In this document: positions 48,949 through 56,894 of the stretch, one piece after another
Position numbering within the stretch: position 1 is the first letter of the stretch
Layout: each line of letters opens with the position of its first letter
DNA from: Novosphingobium sp. NDB2Meth1
GTDB taxonomy: Bacteria; Pseudomonadota; Alphaproteobacteria; Sphingomonadales; Sphingomonadaceae
Direction of reading: 5' to 3'
Length of the DNA: 64,000 nucleotides
Assembly: GCF_900117425.1 (NCBI RefSeq)
Contig: NZ_FPEH01000023.1
Span: 1 to 64,000, forward strand
Notes under the pieces: generated by a model
The model's database searches: none
Told to the model about the DNA's origin: nothing
The model's input: only the letters and a program-made list of their open reading frames with translations
Program-made: the position numbers and the translations under genes

Positions 48949-49920
48949 ATGGACTTGGCGGTTGGGAAAAGCGGGCCACAAGGTGGCCAGGGACCCCGCA
49001 AGGCGGATCCCGGCGCTGCACACGAAGAGCATACCGGCGTCCCCGTTACAGGGCGGCGCAAGGGCAGCAGCGGCGGAAATGGCAGCGGTAGCGGCAATGG
49101 CCGGAGCGGAAGCTCGCGCCGCTCGCAGCGTTCTGGTTCCAGTTCGGCCATCAACTCGCTGATCGAGGGCGAGATCATTCCCCAGCTCCTCGTGGCGCAC
49201 CGTATGCGGCCCGGCCGCGCGGCACCAAGTGGCGGCGGGGTCATCACGCCTGAGGATTTGGCGCGCTTCTGTCCACTGCCGTTGACACTGCAGGCAGACG
49301 AACTGCTCGTCCATGTCGAGGAATACCTCGCGCGCGGTGTCGGCATCGATGCGATCTTCGTGGATCTCCTGGCTCCGGCAGCCCGCCGCCTCGGCGTGCT
49401 GTGGGAAGAGGATCTCTGCGATTTTCTCGATGTCACCATCGGTCTCTGGCGTTTGCAGGAAGTCATGCGCGAGATTGCGTGGGGCAGCCCGATCATCACC
49501 GGTCCGCTCAGCGCACCTCGCCGCGCACTCTTCTCGCCGATGCCGGGTGAGCAGCACAGTTTCGGCGCCACCATGGTGCACGAAGTCTTCGTCCGCGCCG
49601 CGTGGGACAGCGAGGTTCTCGTCGCGCCCGACATGCGCCAGCTGGTCGCGAAAGTTGCCAACAAATCCTACGATCTCGTTGGCTTGACCGTATCTTGTGA
49701 AGTTACTACCGAGTCTCTTGCAAGAACGATCAAGGCGATCCGCAGCGTGTCCATGTGCCAAGAAGTGAGTATTCTGGTGGGAGGACATGCGATCAATGCC
49801 AATCCGGCGATGGCTCTGGAAGCCGGCGCGGATGGCTCGGCGGTTGATGCGCCCGGAGCGCTCGCTCTCGCCAACCGTCTGGTTGGCGCGGTCGCGCACC
49901 GGACCGTGAACGCCGGCTAG
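48949..49920 (+). CDS. ppaA: PpaA/AerR-type cobalamin-binding regulator
   Basis: 323 residues; GGGGAG lies 7 bases before the ATG. Helical region (about 110-175, TPEDLARFCPLPLTLQADEL, LLAPAARRLGVLWEEDLCDF) and a B12-binding Rossmann domain with the ligand motif SPMPGEQHSFGATMVHEVFV (ExHxxG, His about 203), then DLVGLTVSCEVTTESLARTI and VSILVGGHAINANPAMALEA. In Rhodobacter the protein binds cobalamin and modulates PpsR/CrtJ, linking light and B12 to pigment genes. Unusual: residues about 37-66 are a Gly/Ser/Arg-rich low-complexity stretch. Followed 13 bases later by ppsR. Confidence 0.92.
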   Translation: MDLAVGKSGPQGGQGPRKADPGAAHEEHTGVPVTGRRKGSSGGNGSGSGNGRSGSSRRSQRSGSSSAINSLIEGEIIPQLLVAHRMRPGRAAPSGGGVITPEDLARFCPLPLTLQADELLVHVEEYLARGVGIDAIFVDLLAPAARRLGVLWEEDLCDFLDVTIGLWRLQEVMREIAWGSPIITGPLSAPRRALFSPMPGEQHSFGATMVHEVFVRAAWDSEVLVAPDMRQLVAKVANKSYDLVGLTVSCEVTTESLARTIKAIRSVSMCQEVSILVGGHAINANPAMALEAGADGSAVDAPGALALANRLVGAVAHRTVNAG

Positions 49921-49933
49921 GGCCGGGCACCCC

Positions 49934-51355
49934 GTGGTAGAACCCGAGCGCGCCATCGCGGACAAGATGCCGTTTAATCGGTCGGAATCCGCTTTCAATG
50001 CCATCGGCCCTGCGGATGCGATGCGCCTCGTGCTCGCCTCGGGCGATGTGACCCTTGCGCTTGATCCCGCTGGCCAGATCCTCGACGTTGCTGCCAACCG
50101 GCAGGATTTTCCCGGCTGCGACGGCTGGATCGGGCAGCACTTCGATGCCACCGTTACGGTAGAAAGCCGCAGCAAGATCAAGGACATGCTGCAGGCTGAC
50201 CATGCTGACGCGAGCAATCGCTGGCGCCAGATCAACCACACCAGCCCCGCCGGCGATATCCCTGTCCGCTACCTTCTTATCAGCCTCGATGGCGGCCAGC
50301 GCCTGATCGCGGTGGGGCGCGACATGCGCAATGCCGTTGTGCTGCAGCAGCGCCTCCTCCAGGCGCAGCAATCGCTCGAGCGGGACTACATGCGCCTGCG
50401 CCAGATCGAGACACGCTACCGCCTGCTGTTCGATCTCTCATCCGAGCCGGTCCTGCTCGTCGAGGCGGACAGCCAGCGCATCCAGGAAGCGAACCCGGCC
50501 GCGCATGCGGTGCTGGAGGCGCGGCCCGGCAGTCTCGTCGGCACCAAGCTCTCCGGCCTCGTCGCGCGCGGCTCGCGCGACGCGCTGATCGCCTATCTTG
50601 GCGCGGTGCTGACGACATCCGAGGTGTCGCCGCTCACGGTCGAACTCGAACGAGCGCGCCAGCAACTCACCATTTCCGCCACCGGTTTCCGACAGCTGGG
50701 AGGCCGCTACTTGCTGGTCCGGCTGAGTTCGGCTGGCGCGCGCACCACCGAAGGCGCTGCCACTTTGCTCGACATTGTCGAGCGCATGCCCGATGCTTTC
50801 GTCGTCGCCAATTCCGACATGCGGATCATCGCGGCCAACATCGCGTTCCTCGAACTCGCGCGCGCGGCCTCGCTCGATCAGATCCGCGGACGTCCGCTGG
50901 GCGAATTTGTCGGCCGGCCCGGGATCGATCTCGATCTCATCGAAAGCCAGCTCACCAAGTACGGCCTTGCGCGCAACGTGAGCACCGTGGTCCGTGCCCG
51001 CGATTCCGAGCTGGAAGAGCCGGTCGAGCTTTCCGCTGTGCGCACGTCGGGCGACAATCCGTGCTATGGCTTCGCAATCCGCGAGATCGGCCGCCGTCTG
51101 CGCGATCTGCCGCCGACGCCGCTCGATCTACCGCGCTCGGTCGAACAGCTCACCGAACTCGTCGGCCGCGCCAGCCTCAAGGAAATCGTGCGCGAGAGCA
51201 CCGATCTCATCGAGCGGCTCTGCATCGAGGCCGCGCTCGCCTACACCTCGGACAACCGCGCCTCGGCCGCCGAGATCCTCGGCCTCAGCCGCCAGAGCCT
51301 CTATTCCAAGCTGCACCGCTACGGGCTCGGCAACCTCGTGGGTGAGGGCGAGTAG
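49934..51355 (+). CDS. ppsR: Transcriptional regulator PpsR (CrtJ-type)
   Basis: 473 residues from GTG 49934; an ATG at 49967 would give 462. Contains PAS-type domains (RYRLLFDLSSEPVLLVEADS about 155-250; LLDIVERMPDAFVVANSDMR about 275-370) with a Q-linker, and a C-terminal Fis-type helix-turn-helix (SAAEILGLSRQSLYSKLHRY). Cysteines: about 377 (GDNPCYGFAIRE) and about 430 (ERLCIEAALAYT); the latter matches the redox cysteine next to the DNA-binding domain in CrtJ/PpsR. Aerobic repressor of bch, puf and crt genes. Probable own-operon target sites lie right downstream, before bchG. Confidence 0.94.
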   Translation: MVEPERAIADKMPFNRSESAFNAIGPADAMRLVLASGDVTLALDPAGQILDVAANRQDFPGCDGWIGQHFDATVTVESRSKIKDMLQADHADASNRWRQINHTSPAGDIPVRYLLISLDGGQRLIAVGRDMRNAVVLQQRLLQAQQSLERDYMRLRQIETRYRLLFDLSSEPVLLVEADSQRIQEANPAAHAVLEARPGSLVGTKLSGLVARGSRDALIAYLGAVLTTSEVSPLTVELERARQQLTISATGFRQLGGRYLLVRLSSAGARTTEGAATLLDIVERMPDAFVVANSDMRIIAANIAFLELARAASLDQIRGRPLGEFVGRPGIDLDLIESQLTKYGLARNVSTVVRARDSELEEPVELSAVRTSGDNPCYGFAIREIGRRLRDLPPTPLDLPRSVEQLTELVGRASLKEIVRESTDLIERLCIEAALAYTSDNRASAAEILGLSRQSLYSKLHRYGLGNLVGEGE

Positions 51356-51370
51356 CCTTTTCCACGCAAG

Positions 51371-51402
51371 TGTAAGAATCAATTGACACTTGTTGGTGTC
51401 AA
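51371..51402. promoter_or_regulatory. PpsR box (TGT-N12-ACA) and overlapping perfect inverted repeat before bchG
   Basis: TGT at 51371-51373, 12 bases, ACA at 51386-51388: an exact TGT-N12-ACA site. Overlapping it, TTGACAC (51383-51389) and GTGTCAA (51396-51402) form a perfect inverted repeat with a 6-base spacer. Both lie in the 64-base ppsR-bchG gap, 18 bases before the bchG start, fit for occlusion of the promoter. Confidence 0.72.
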
Positions 51403-51419
51403 CCATACCCTCCGAGGGT

Positions 51420-52346
51420 ATGACGAAGCCTGCCACTTCGGCCCGCTCGATGGCACTTACGGACCCCAAGGTGATCCGGCGTCCCGCTCCGCGCGACGTG
51501 CTGGAGCTCTTGAAGCCGATCACGTGGTTCCCGCCGATCTGGGCTTTCATGTGCGGCGTCGTTTCGTCGGGTCAGCCTGCCTCCGGGCATTTGGTGCAGA
51601 TCATCGCGGGCGGCCTCCTTGCCGGCCCGCTGGTCTGCGGCAACAGCCAGGCGATCAACGACTGGTTCGACCGCCATGTCGATGCCATCAACGAACCGAA
51701 CCGCCCGATCCCGTCGGGCCGCATTCCTGGCCGCTGGGGCCTGTGGATCGCCTGCATCGGTACGGTCATCTCCCTTGCGGTCGGCGCGGCGCTCGGCCTG
51801 TGGGTCATGGCCGCGACCGTGGTCGGCCTTGCCGCCGCCTGGGCCTACAGCGCGCCGCCGTTCCGCTTGAAGGCCAGCGGCTGGTGGGGCCCGATGCTGG
51901 TCGGGCTGACCTACGAAGGCCTCAGCTGGTTCACTGGCGCCGCCGTGATGACCAGCACGCTGCCGCCCACGCCGGTGCTCGTCGTCCTCGTGCTCTACAG
52001 CCTGGGCGCGCACGGGATCATGACGCTCAATGATTTCAAGGCTGTAGAGGGTGATCGCCAGACCGGTGTGCGCTCGCTCCCGGTCGTGCTCGGCGTCCGC
52101 AATGCCGCGCTGCTCGCCTGCACGGTCATGGCGCTCGCGCAAGTCCTCGCCGCGATCTACCTTGTGCAACATGGCTTCATGCTGTCTGCCGCTATCGTTG
52201 CGGCGGTCCTCGCGGTGCAATTCGCGCTGATGCCGAGACTGATTGCCGATCCGGCGGGCCGCGCGCCTTGGTATGGCGGAACCGGCGTCACGCTCTATGT
52301 CCTTGGCATGCTGGCAGCTGCCGGCGGCCTCGGCGGGCATTGGTGA
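51420..52346 (+). CDS. bchG: Bacteriochlorophyll synthase (chlorophyllide esterification)
   Basis: 308 residues from the ATG at 51420. UbiA-type polyprenyl transferase with about eight helices; the first Asp-rich motif is NSQAINDWFDRHVDAINEPN (NDxxDxxxD) and the second LNDFKAVEGDRQTGVRSLPV. It attaches geranylgeranyl diphosphate to bacteriochlorophyllide a. Placed in the standard order ppsR-bchG-pucC-like-bchP. A PpsR box precedes it. Confidence 0.95.
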   Translation: MTKPATSARSMALTDPKVIRRPAPRDVLELLKPITWFPPIWAFMCGVVSSGQPASGHLVQIIAGGLLAGPLVCGNSQAINDWFDRHVDAINEPNRPIPSGRIPGRWGLWIACIGTVISLAVGAALGLWVMAATVVGLAAAWAYSAPPFRLKASGWWGPMLVGLTYEGLSWFTGAAVMTSTLPPTPVLVVLVLYSLGAHGIMTLNDFKAVEGDRQTGVRSLPVVLGVRNAALLACTVMALAQVLAAIYLVQHGFMLSAAIVAAVLAVQFALMPRLIADPAGRAPWYGGTGVTLYVLGMLAAAGGLGGHW

Positions 52347-52356
52347 AGGGGGCGTG

Positions 52357-53646
52357 GTGACAGGCTTCGGCTGGTTCTCGATCGCCCGGCTCGGGCTGGT
52401 GCAAGCCTCCATCGGCGCGATCGTCATGCTCGCCACGTCGCTGCTCAACCGCGTCATGGTCGTCGAATATGGCATGGCCGCCGCCGTTCCGGCGGGGCTC
52501 GTCGCGCTGCATTATGCCGTCCAGCTTGCGCGGCCGGTCTGGGGCCATGGCTCGGACCGTGGCCATGCCCGCACGCCGTGGATCATCGGCGGTGTTGCCG
52601 TGCTGGGCGCTGGAGCAATGCTCGCCGTTTTCGCACTGCCGCTCGCGCCGCTCCCTGCCAATGCATTGCTTTTGCTCGGCTTCGTCCTGATTGGAGCAGG
52701 TGTCGGTGCGGCGGGCACATCGCTTCTCGCCCTGCTCGCGGCGGGTGTCGCACCCCAGCGCCGCGCCGCTGCCGCGGCGGTCACGTGGATCATGATGGTC
52801 ATGGGCATCGTGGTATCCGCCGGCACAGCTGGTGCGCTGCTTGAGCCATTTTCGTGGGCGCAACTCGTCAGGGTCTCCGGCGGCATCGCGCTCGCTGCCC
52901 TCCTGATCACGGTGCTCGCCACCTTCCGCCTCGAACGCGGCATCCAGCCCGCCACTCCCGAACCGACCAGTGAAACCAGCCTCGGCGAGGCCCTGCGCGC
53001 CGTCTTTGCAGAAACCGCCGCGCGCCGCTTCACCGTGTTCGTGTTCCTCTCGATGCTCGCCTATTCGATGCAGGACCTGATCCTTGAACCTTTCGCCGGG
53101 ATCGTCTTCGGCATGACGCCTGCCCAGTCCACCTCGCTCTCCGCGGTCCAGCACAGCGGCGTGCTCCTCGGCATGATCGTCGCCGGCATCGGCGGCAGTG
53201 CCTTTGCAGGCCGCGCGGCGGGCGAACTCAGGGGCTGGATCGCCGCCGGTTGTGTCGGTTCCGCGCTCGCACTGGCAGGCCTGGCCGTCGGTGCCGGCAT
53301 CGGACCCGGCTGGCCGCTCGCCGCCAACATCGGGGTGCTTGGCTTCACCAACGGCGTATTTGCCGTCTCCGCCATCGGCGCGATGATGAGCCTCGCCGGC
53401 GAAGGCCGGAAATCCGATACCGGCCTGCGCATGGGCATATGGGGCGCGGCGCAGGGCATCGCCTTCGGCCTCGGCGGCCTTTCCGGCGCCATCGGCGTTG
53501 ATCTTGCGCGCCACGCGGAAAGCGATGGGCGTGCATTCCAGACGATTTTCACGTTCGAGGCCATGCTGTTCATGGCCGCGGCGGTGATGGCGGCGCGCAT
53601 TGCGGGTCAGGGCGCGGCAGTGAAATTGCGGGAGGCGGAAGCATGA
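52357..53646 (+). CDS. PucC-like BCD-family MFS transporter between bchG and bchP
   Basis: 429 residues from a GTG at 52357 behind GAAGGGGGC; the alternative GTG is at 52354. About twelve helices, with the same family traits as lhaA: IARLGLVQASIGAIVMLATS, ARPVWGHGSDRGHARTPWII and AYSMQDLILEPFAGIVFGMT. It corresponds to the 'ORF428' gene of Rhodobacter clusters, a bacteriochlorophyll-delivery homologue whose exact cargo is unsettled. 10 bases after bchG; ATGA overlap with bchP. Confidence 0.9.
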   Translation: MTGFGWFSIARLGLVQASIGAIVMLATSLLNRVMVVEYGMAAAVPAGLVALHYAVQLARPVWGHGSDRGHARTPWIIGGVAVLGAGAMLAVFALPLAPLPANALLLLGFVLIGAGVGAAGTSLLALLAAGVAPQRRAAAAAVTWIMMVMGIVVSAGTAGALLEPFSWAQLVRVSGGIALAALLITVLATFRLERGIQPATPEPTSETSLGEALRAVFAETAARRFTVFVFLSMLAYSMQDLILEPFAGIVFGMTPAQSTSLSAVQHSGVLLGMIVAGIGGSAFAGRAAGELRGWIAAGCVGSALALAGLAVGAGIGPGWPLAANIGVLGFTNGVFAVSAIGAMMSLAGEGRKSDTGLRMGIWGAAQGIAFGLGGLSGAIGVDLARHAESDGRAFQTIFTFEAMLFMAAAVMAARIAGQGAAVKLREAEA

Positions 53647-54839
53647 TCAAGATCGATTTCGACGTCGTCGTGGTGGGAGGCGGCCCCTCCGGAGCCACGG
53701 CGGCTGCCGACCTCGCCCGCATGGGCCACTCCGTGCTGCTGCTCGACCGCGATGGCCGCATCAAGCCCTGCGGCGGCGCAGTCCCCCCACGACTTATGGA
53801 AGAGTTCGCCATCCCCGACAGCCTCCTCGTCGCCCGCGCCCGCAGCGCGCGCATGGTCGCGCCGTCCGATCGCGCGGTCGATATGCCGGTGGGCGAGATC
53901 GGCTACGTCGGCATGGTCGATCGCGACGTGTTCGACGAATGGTTGCGCAATCGCGCTGCGCTAGTCGGGGCCGAGCGCCGCACCGGCACCTTCGAACGCA
54001 TCGAGCGCGACGGGGCCGAGGGCGCAGTCGTCGTCTACCGCGAGAGCCGCAGCGGACCGGACCACCGCGTGCGCGCCCGCCTCGTCGTCGGTGCAGACGG
54101 CGCCCGCTCCGGTGTGGCGCGCGACAGCCTGCCCGGCAGCGAAAACGTCAAGTGTGTCTTCGCCTACCACGAGATCATCAAGTCGCCCCCCGCCAACGAC
54201 CACGGCTTTGATCCCGCGCGCTGCGACGTGATCTACCAGGGCCGCGTCTCGCCTGATTTCTACGGCTGGGTCTTCCCGCACGGCGAGACCTCCAGTATCG
54301 GCGTCGGCAGCGCGAACAAGGGCTTTTCGCTGCGCGGCTCGGTCGCCGCAATGCGCCAGGAAATGGGCCTTGCCCATTGCGAAACGATCCGCAGCGAAGG
54401 CGCGCCGATCCCGCTCAAGCCATTGAAGCGCTGGGATAATGGCCGGGATGTCATCGTCTCCGGCGATGCCGCCGGTGTTGTCGCGCCCGCGTCGGGCGAG
54501 GGCATCTACTACGCAATGACGTGCGGCCGCCACGTGGCCAACGCAGCGCACCAGTTCCTGCTGACGCGCAAGCCCTCCGCCCTCCGGGCCGCGCGGCGTA
54601 CCTTCCTGAAGGAACATGGGCGCGTGTTCTGGATCCTCGGGATCATGCAGTACTTCTGGTATTCCAGCGACAAGCGCCGCGAACGCTTCGTGGCGATGTG
54701 CGCCGATCCCGATGTGCAGCGCCTGACCTGGCAGGCCTACATGAACAAGAAGCTGGTCCGCGCCGATCCGCTCGCGCACCTCAGGATTTTCCTCAAGGAC
54801 ACCGCGCATCTGCTTGGTTTGAGGGCCGCGCACCCTTGA
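53643..54839 (+). CDS. bchP: Geranylgeranyl diphosphate/bacteriochlorophyll reductase
   Basis: 398 residues. FAD-binding N-terminus DFDVVVVGGGPSGATAAADL, then RIKPCGGAVPPRLMEEF (typical CGGxxPP) and DVIVSGDAAGVVAPASGEGI. Reduces the geranylgeranyl tail of bacteriochlorophyll to phytyl in three steps. Coupled by ATGA to the upstream transporter and by a stop/start overlap to tspO. Near-standard length for the family. Confidence 0.95.
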   Translation: MIKIDFDVVVVGGGPSGATAAADLARMGHSVLLLDRDGRIKPCGGAVPPRLMEEFAIPDSLLVARARSARMVAPSDRAVDMPVGEIGYVGMVDRDVFDEWLRNRAALVGAERRTGTFERIERDGAEGAVVVYRESRSGPDHRVRARLVVGADGARSGVARDSLPGSENVKCVFAYHEIIKSPPANDHGFDPARCDVIYQGRVSPDFYGWVFPHGETSSIGVGSANKGFSLRGSVAAMRQEMGLAHCETIRSEGAPIPLKPLKRWDNGRDVIVSGDAAGVVAPASGEGIYYAMTCGRHVANAAHQFLLTRKPSALRAARRTFLKEHGRVFWILGIMQYFWYSSDKRRERFVAMCADPDVQRLTWQAYMNKKLVRADPLAHLRIFLKDTAHLLGLRAAHP

Positions 54840-55327
54840 GCAGGCACGCCAACCGGCCCTGGGGCCTGCCGATTGCCGTTGCCGCCATTGCCGCGACGAT
54901 CGTCGCCGGCGTCGGCGGCACGATGACCGATACGACCGGCTGGTACCAGTCGCTCAACCTGCCGAGCTGGAACCCGCCGGCGCCCGCCTTCGGCCTGATC
55001 TGGACCGTTGTCTTTACCTTGATCGCCGCCGCCGGCGTCTACGCCTGGCGCGCCGCGCCGGACAGCCGCTCCGCCGATACACTGATCGGGCTGTTCGCGA
55101 TCAACGGCGCGCTCAACGTCAGCTGGACGGTGCTGTTCTTCCAGCTGCGCCGCCCGGACTGGGCGATGGTCGAGCTGGCGGTGCTGTGGGTCTCGATCCT
55201 CGTCCTGATCGTGGCCTGCGGCCGCTTCTCCCGCCTCGCCGCGTTGCTGCTCATGCCCTATCTCGTCTGGGTGAGCATCGCCGGCGCGCTCAACTGGCAG
55301 GTGATCCAGCTCAACGGGCCGTTTTGA
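54836..55327 (+). CDS. tspO: TspO/MBR-family tetrapyrrole-binding membrane protein
   Basis: 163 residues from a TTG start that overlaps the bchP stop (TTGA). Five helices and family signatures: LNLPSWNPPAPAFGLIWTVV, INGALNVSWTVLFFQLRRPD and LLMPYLVWVSIAGALNWQVI (W/N-rich). In Rhodobacter, TspO in the outer membrane reduces expression of pigment genes in O2, possibly by moving porphyrin intermediates. Its coupling to bchP places it in the same regulation. Confidence 0.9.
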   Translation: MSRHANRPWGLPIAVAAIAATIVAGVGGTMTDTTGWYQSLNLPSWNPPAPAFGLIWTVVFTLIAAAGVYAWRAAPDSRSADTLIGLFAINGALNVSWTVLFFQLRRPDWAMVELAVLWVSILVLIVACGRFSRLAALLLMPYLVWVSIAGALNWQVIQLNGPF

Positions 55328-55354
55328 GACGGCGATCACCACAACAACTCCGCT

Positions 55355-55377
55355 CACCCTGAGCCTGTCGAAGGGTG
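55355..55377. repeat. REP-like 23-base hairpin repeat
   Basis: CACCCTGAGCCTGTCGAAGGGTG, with CACCCT/AGGGTG arms. This short palindromic element is widespread in intergenic DNA of many alphaproteobacteria. Only one copy was noticed in the window. Confidence 0.65.
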
Positions 55378-55402
55378 CTCACGCAACGGTGCAGGGCAAG
55401 TC

Positions 55403-55663
55403 ATGCCTGATCTCGCTACCTTCTTCGCCAGCGGCCACGCCGCCGATCTCGTCCTTGCGGTGCTGGTAATCGAGGCCCTCATCCTGCTGCGCGCCGGCCG
55501 CCCCGCCATAGACGTTGCGCTGCTACTGCTCCCCGGCGCCTGCATGATGTTGGGCCTCCGCGCTGCGCTCGTCGGCGCCAGCTGGCCATGGATCGCGCTA
55601 CCGCTGGCGGCCTCGTTCCCGGTGCATTTGGCGGATCTGCTGCGGCGGGGGAGGGGGCGATAA
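55403..55663 (+). CDS. Small membrane protein, unknown function
   Basis: 86 residues with two to three hydrophobic helices (HAADLVLAVLVIEALILLRA; IDVALLLLPGACMMLGLRAA; WPWIALPLAASFPVHLADLL) and a short basic tail. G+C-rich third positions make it a genuine gene. The gene order (behind bchP-tspO) suggests it belongs to the photosynthesis cluster. No family recognised. Confidence 0.65.
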   Translation: MPDLATFFASGHAADLVLAVLVIEALILLRAGRPAIDVALLLLPGACMMLGLRAALVGASWPWIALPLAASFPVHLADLLRRGRGR

Positions 55664-55710
55664 GGTCCTGCTAGTCCATCATTAGGGGCGGCTCAGTTGC
55701 CTTTTCAGGA

Positions 55711-56733
55711 TTAGCGAAGAATGAACTCGGCACGCTCGCGCACGCCGCGGGCGGAGTCATCAAGAAATTCCCGAGCGATGGCCTCTACATCACTCAGCTT
55801 GTCCCGATGCCGAATGACACCAGACATCGCGACTGATCGGACAGCACCGGATCGGTCCCTGAGCGCCATTGCGATTATGTCCTGTAAGGAGATGTCCGTT
55901 GCAAGCGGCCTGTGGGCAAAAACCGTCTCGACACGCCGCCTGCCGATGGTCTTGTCCACCCATCGCCATCTCCAGCCATTCGGCCAACTGGCTTGCCCGG
56001 CAATCAATGTTTCGTAGGCGACTGCTCTCGTAGCTGGTTGGACCGCGGAACCGGCGATCTGCGGCAGGAAGCTGTCCATCCATGGTGTTTGCAGTGCCCC
56101 GCGCAAGATACGGGCAGTGGGGCCGCTAGGCCGCTCGATGATCTGGGCGGCAAGTTCGGACGCCACGTCGCGACGATTCAACACCGCGTCGAGCCATCTT
56201 CTTTCATCACCCCAGCGGCGCCAGCTCGACTTTCGGATCAGCAGGACGGCTGCCGCTTGCGCAACGATGCTCGCGGGTGTCTGCGGAAAGCAGCGCGACA
56301 CGCACTCTTCCGCGGCGCGGCGAACCTCGGGAACCCAATCATTGAGCCGCCAAGCAAGCGCGATGAACATAAAGGCACTCGAGACAGGTCCGTCGAACTT
56401 GCGCAGGGCGGCCTCACGCAAATTGCCATCGCGATGAAACAGGAAAAGCTTCTCTAGTTGGTGTGTCTCGGAAAGCTGTTCCAGCGATCCAACCGACTTG
56501 CCCAAGAGCCGAGCCATGAAAGTCGATTTTTCAGGCGGCCGGCGGTAAAGTTCCGCCTCGCGCACAATCACGGATTCGGCTTCAGCCAAAGCACTAGGGT
56601 CAATCGCGTCGAGCATCGGCCAGAGGTGCTCGAATGCTGAACCAACCTGCATTCTACTGCGTAGTACCAGACCAAGTTTGCGCAATTCTACCTGCAAGTC
56701 TGGTCGAATGGGCGTTCTTCGTTTTCCTCGCAT
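55711..56733 (-). CDS. HEAT-repeat-like protein, unknown function, atypical composition
   Basis: 340 residues from the ATG at 56733; upstream frame to 56814 has no support. All-helical with repeating pairs (for example LNDWVPEVRRAAEECVSRCF, GAVRSVAMSGVIRHRDKLSD, GVRERAEFILR at the end) that resemble HEAT/Armadillo motifs. No catalytic motifs, signal or helix anchors. The lower G+C and different codon usage set it apart from bch/puf neighbours, which suggests acquisition by transfer between the two halves of the photosynthesis cluster. A protein-protein interaction role is likely; nothing more can be said. Confidence 0.65.
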   Translation of the reverse strand: MRGKRRTPIRPDLQVELRKLGLVLRSRMQVGSAFEHLWPMLDAIDPSALAEAESVIVREAELYRRPPEKSTFMARLLGKSVGSLEQLSETHQLEKLFLFHRDGNLREAALRKFDGPVSSAFMFIALAWRLNDWVPEVRRAAEECVSRCFPQTPASIVAQAAAVLLIRKSSWRRWGDERRWLDAVLNRRDVASELAAQIIERPSGPTARILRGALQTPWMDSFLPQIAGSAVQPATRAVAYETLIAGQASWPNGWRWRWVDKTIGRRRVETVFAHRPLATDISLQDIIAMALRDRSGAVRSVAMSGVIRHRDKLSDVEAIAREFLDDSARGVRERAEFILR

Positions 56734-56811
56734 AATTACGAGGGTAACGCGGCGTGGATGACTCTCACAACCCTGTATGCCTTTATGCGCTTCGCCGCGC
56801 GCATTCCAAAT

Positions 56812-56849
56812 CAAAAGAAAACCCCCGCGATCCCAGGGGATCGCAGGGG
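56812..56849 (-). terminator. Terminator of the bchXYZ-puf operon, after pufC
   Basis: On the minus strand a stem CCCCTGCGATCCC / GATCGCGGGGG (one mismatch) is followed by TTTTCTTTT. It lies 45 bases after the pufC stop, in the 161-base gap to the HEAT-like gene, and ends the puf operon. Confidence 0.85.
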
Positions 56850-56894
56850 CCAGGTATTCCGCGCCGGTTGCGTGCGCGGGGGTGTTCGGTTGGC

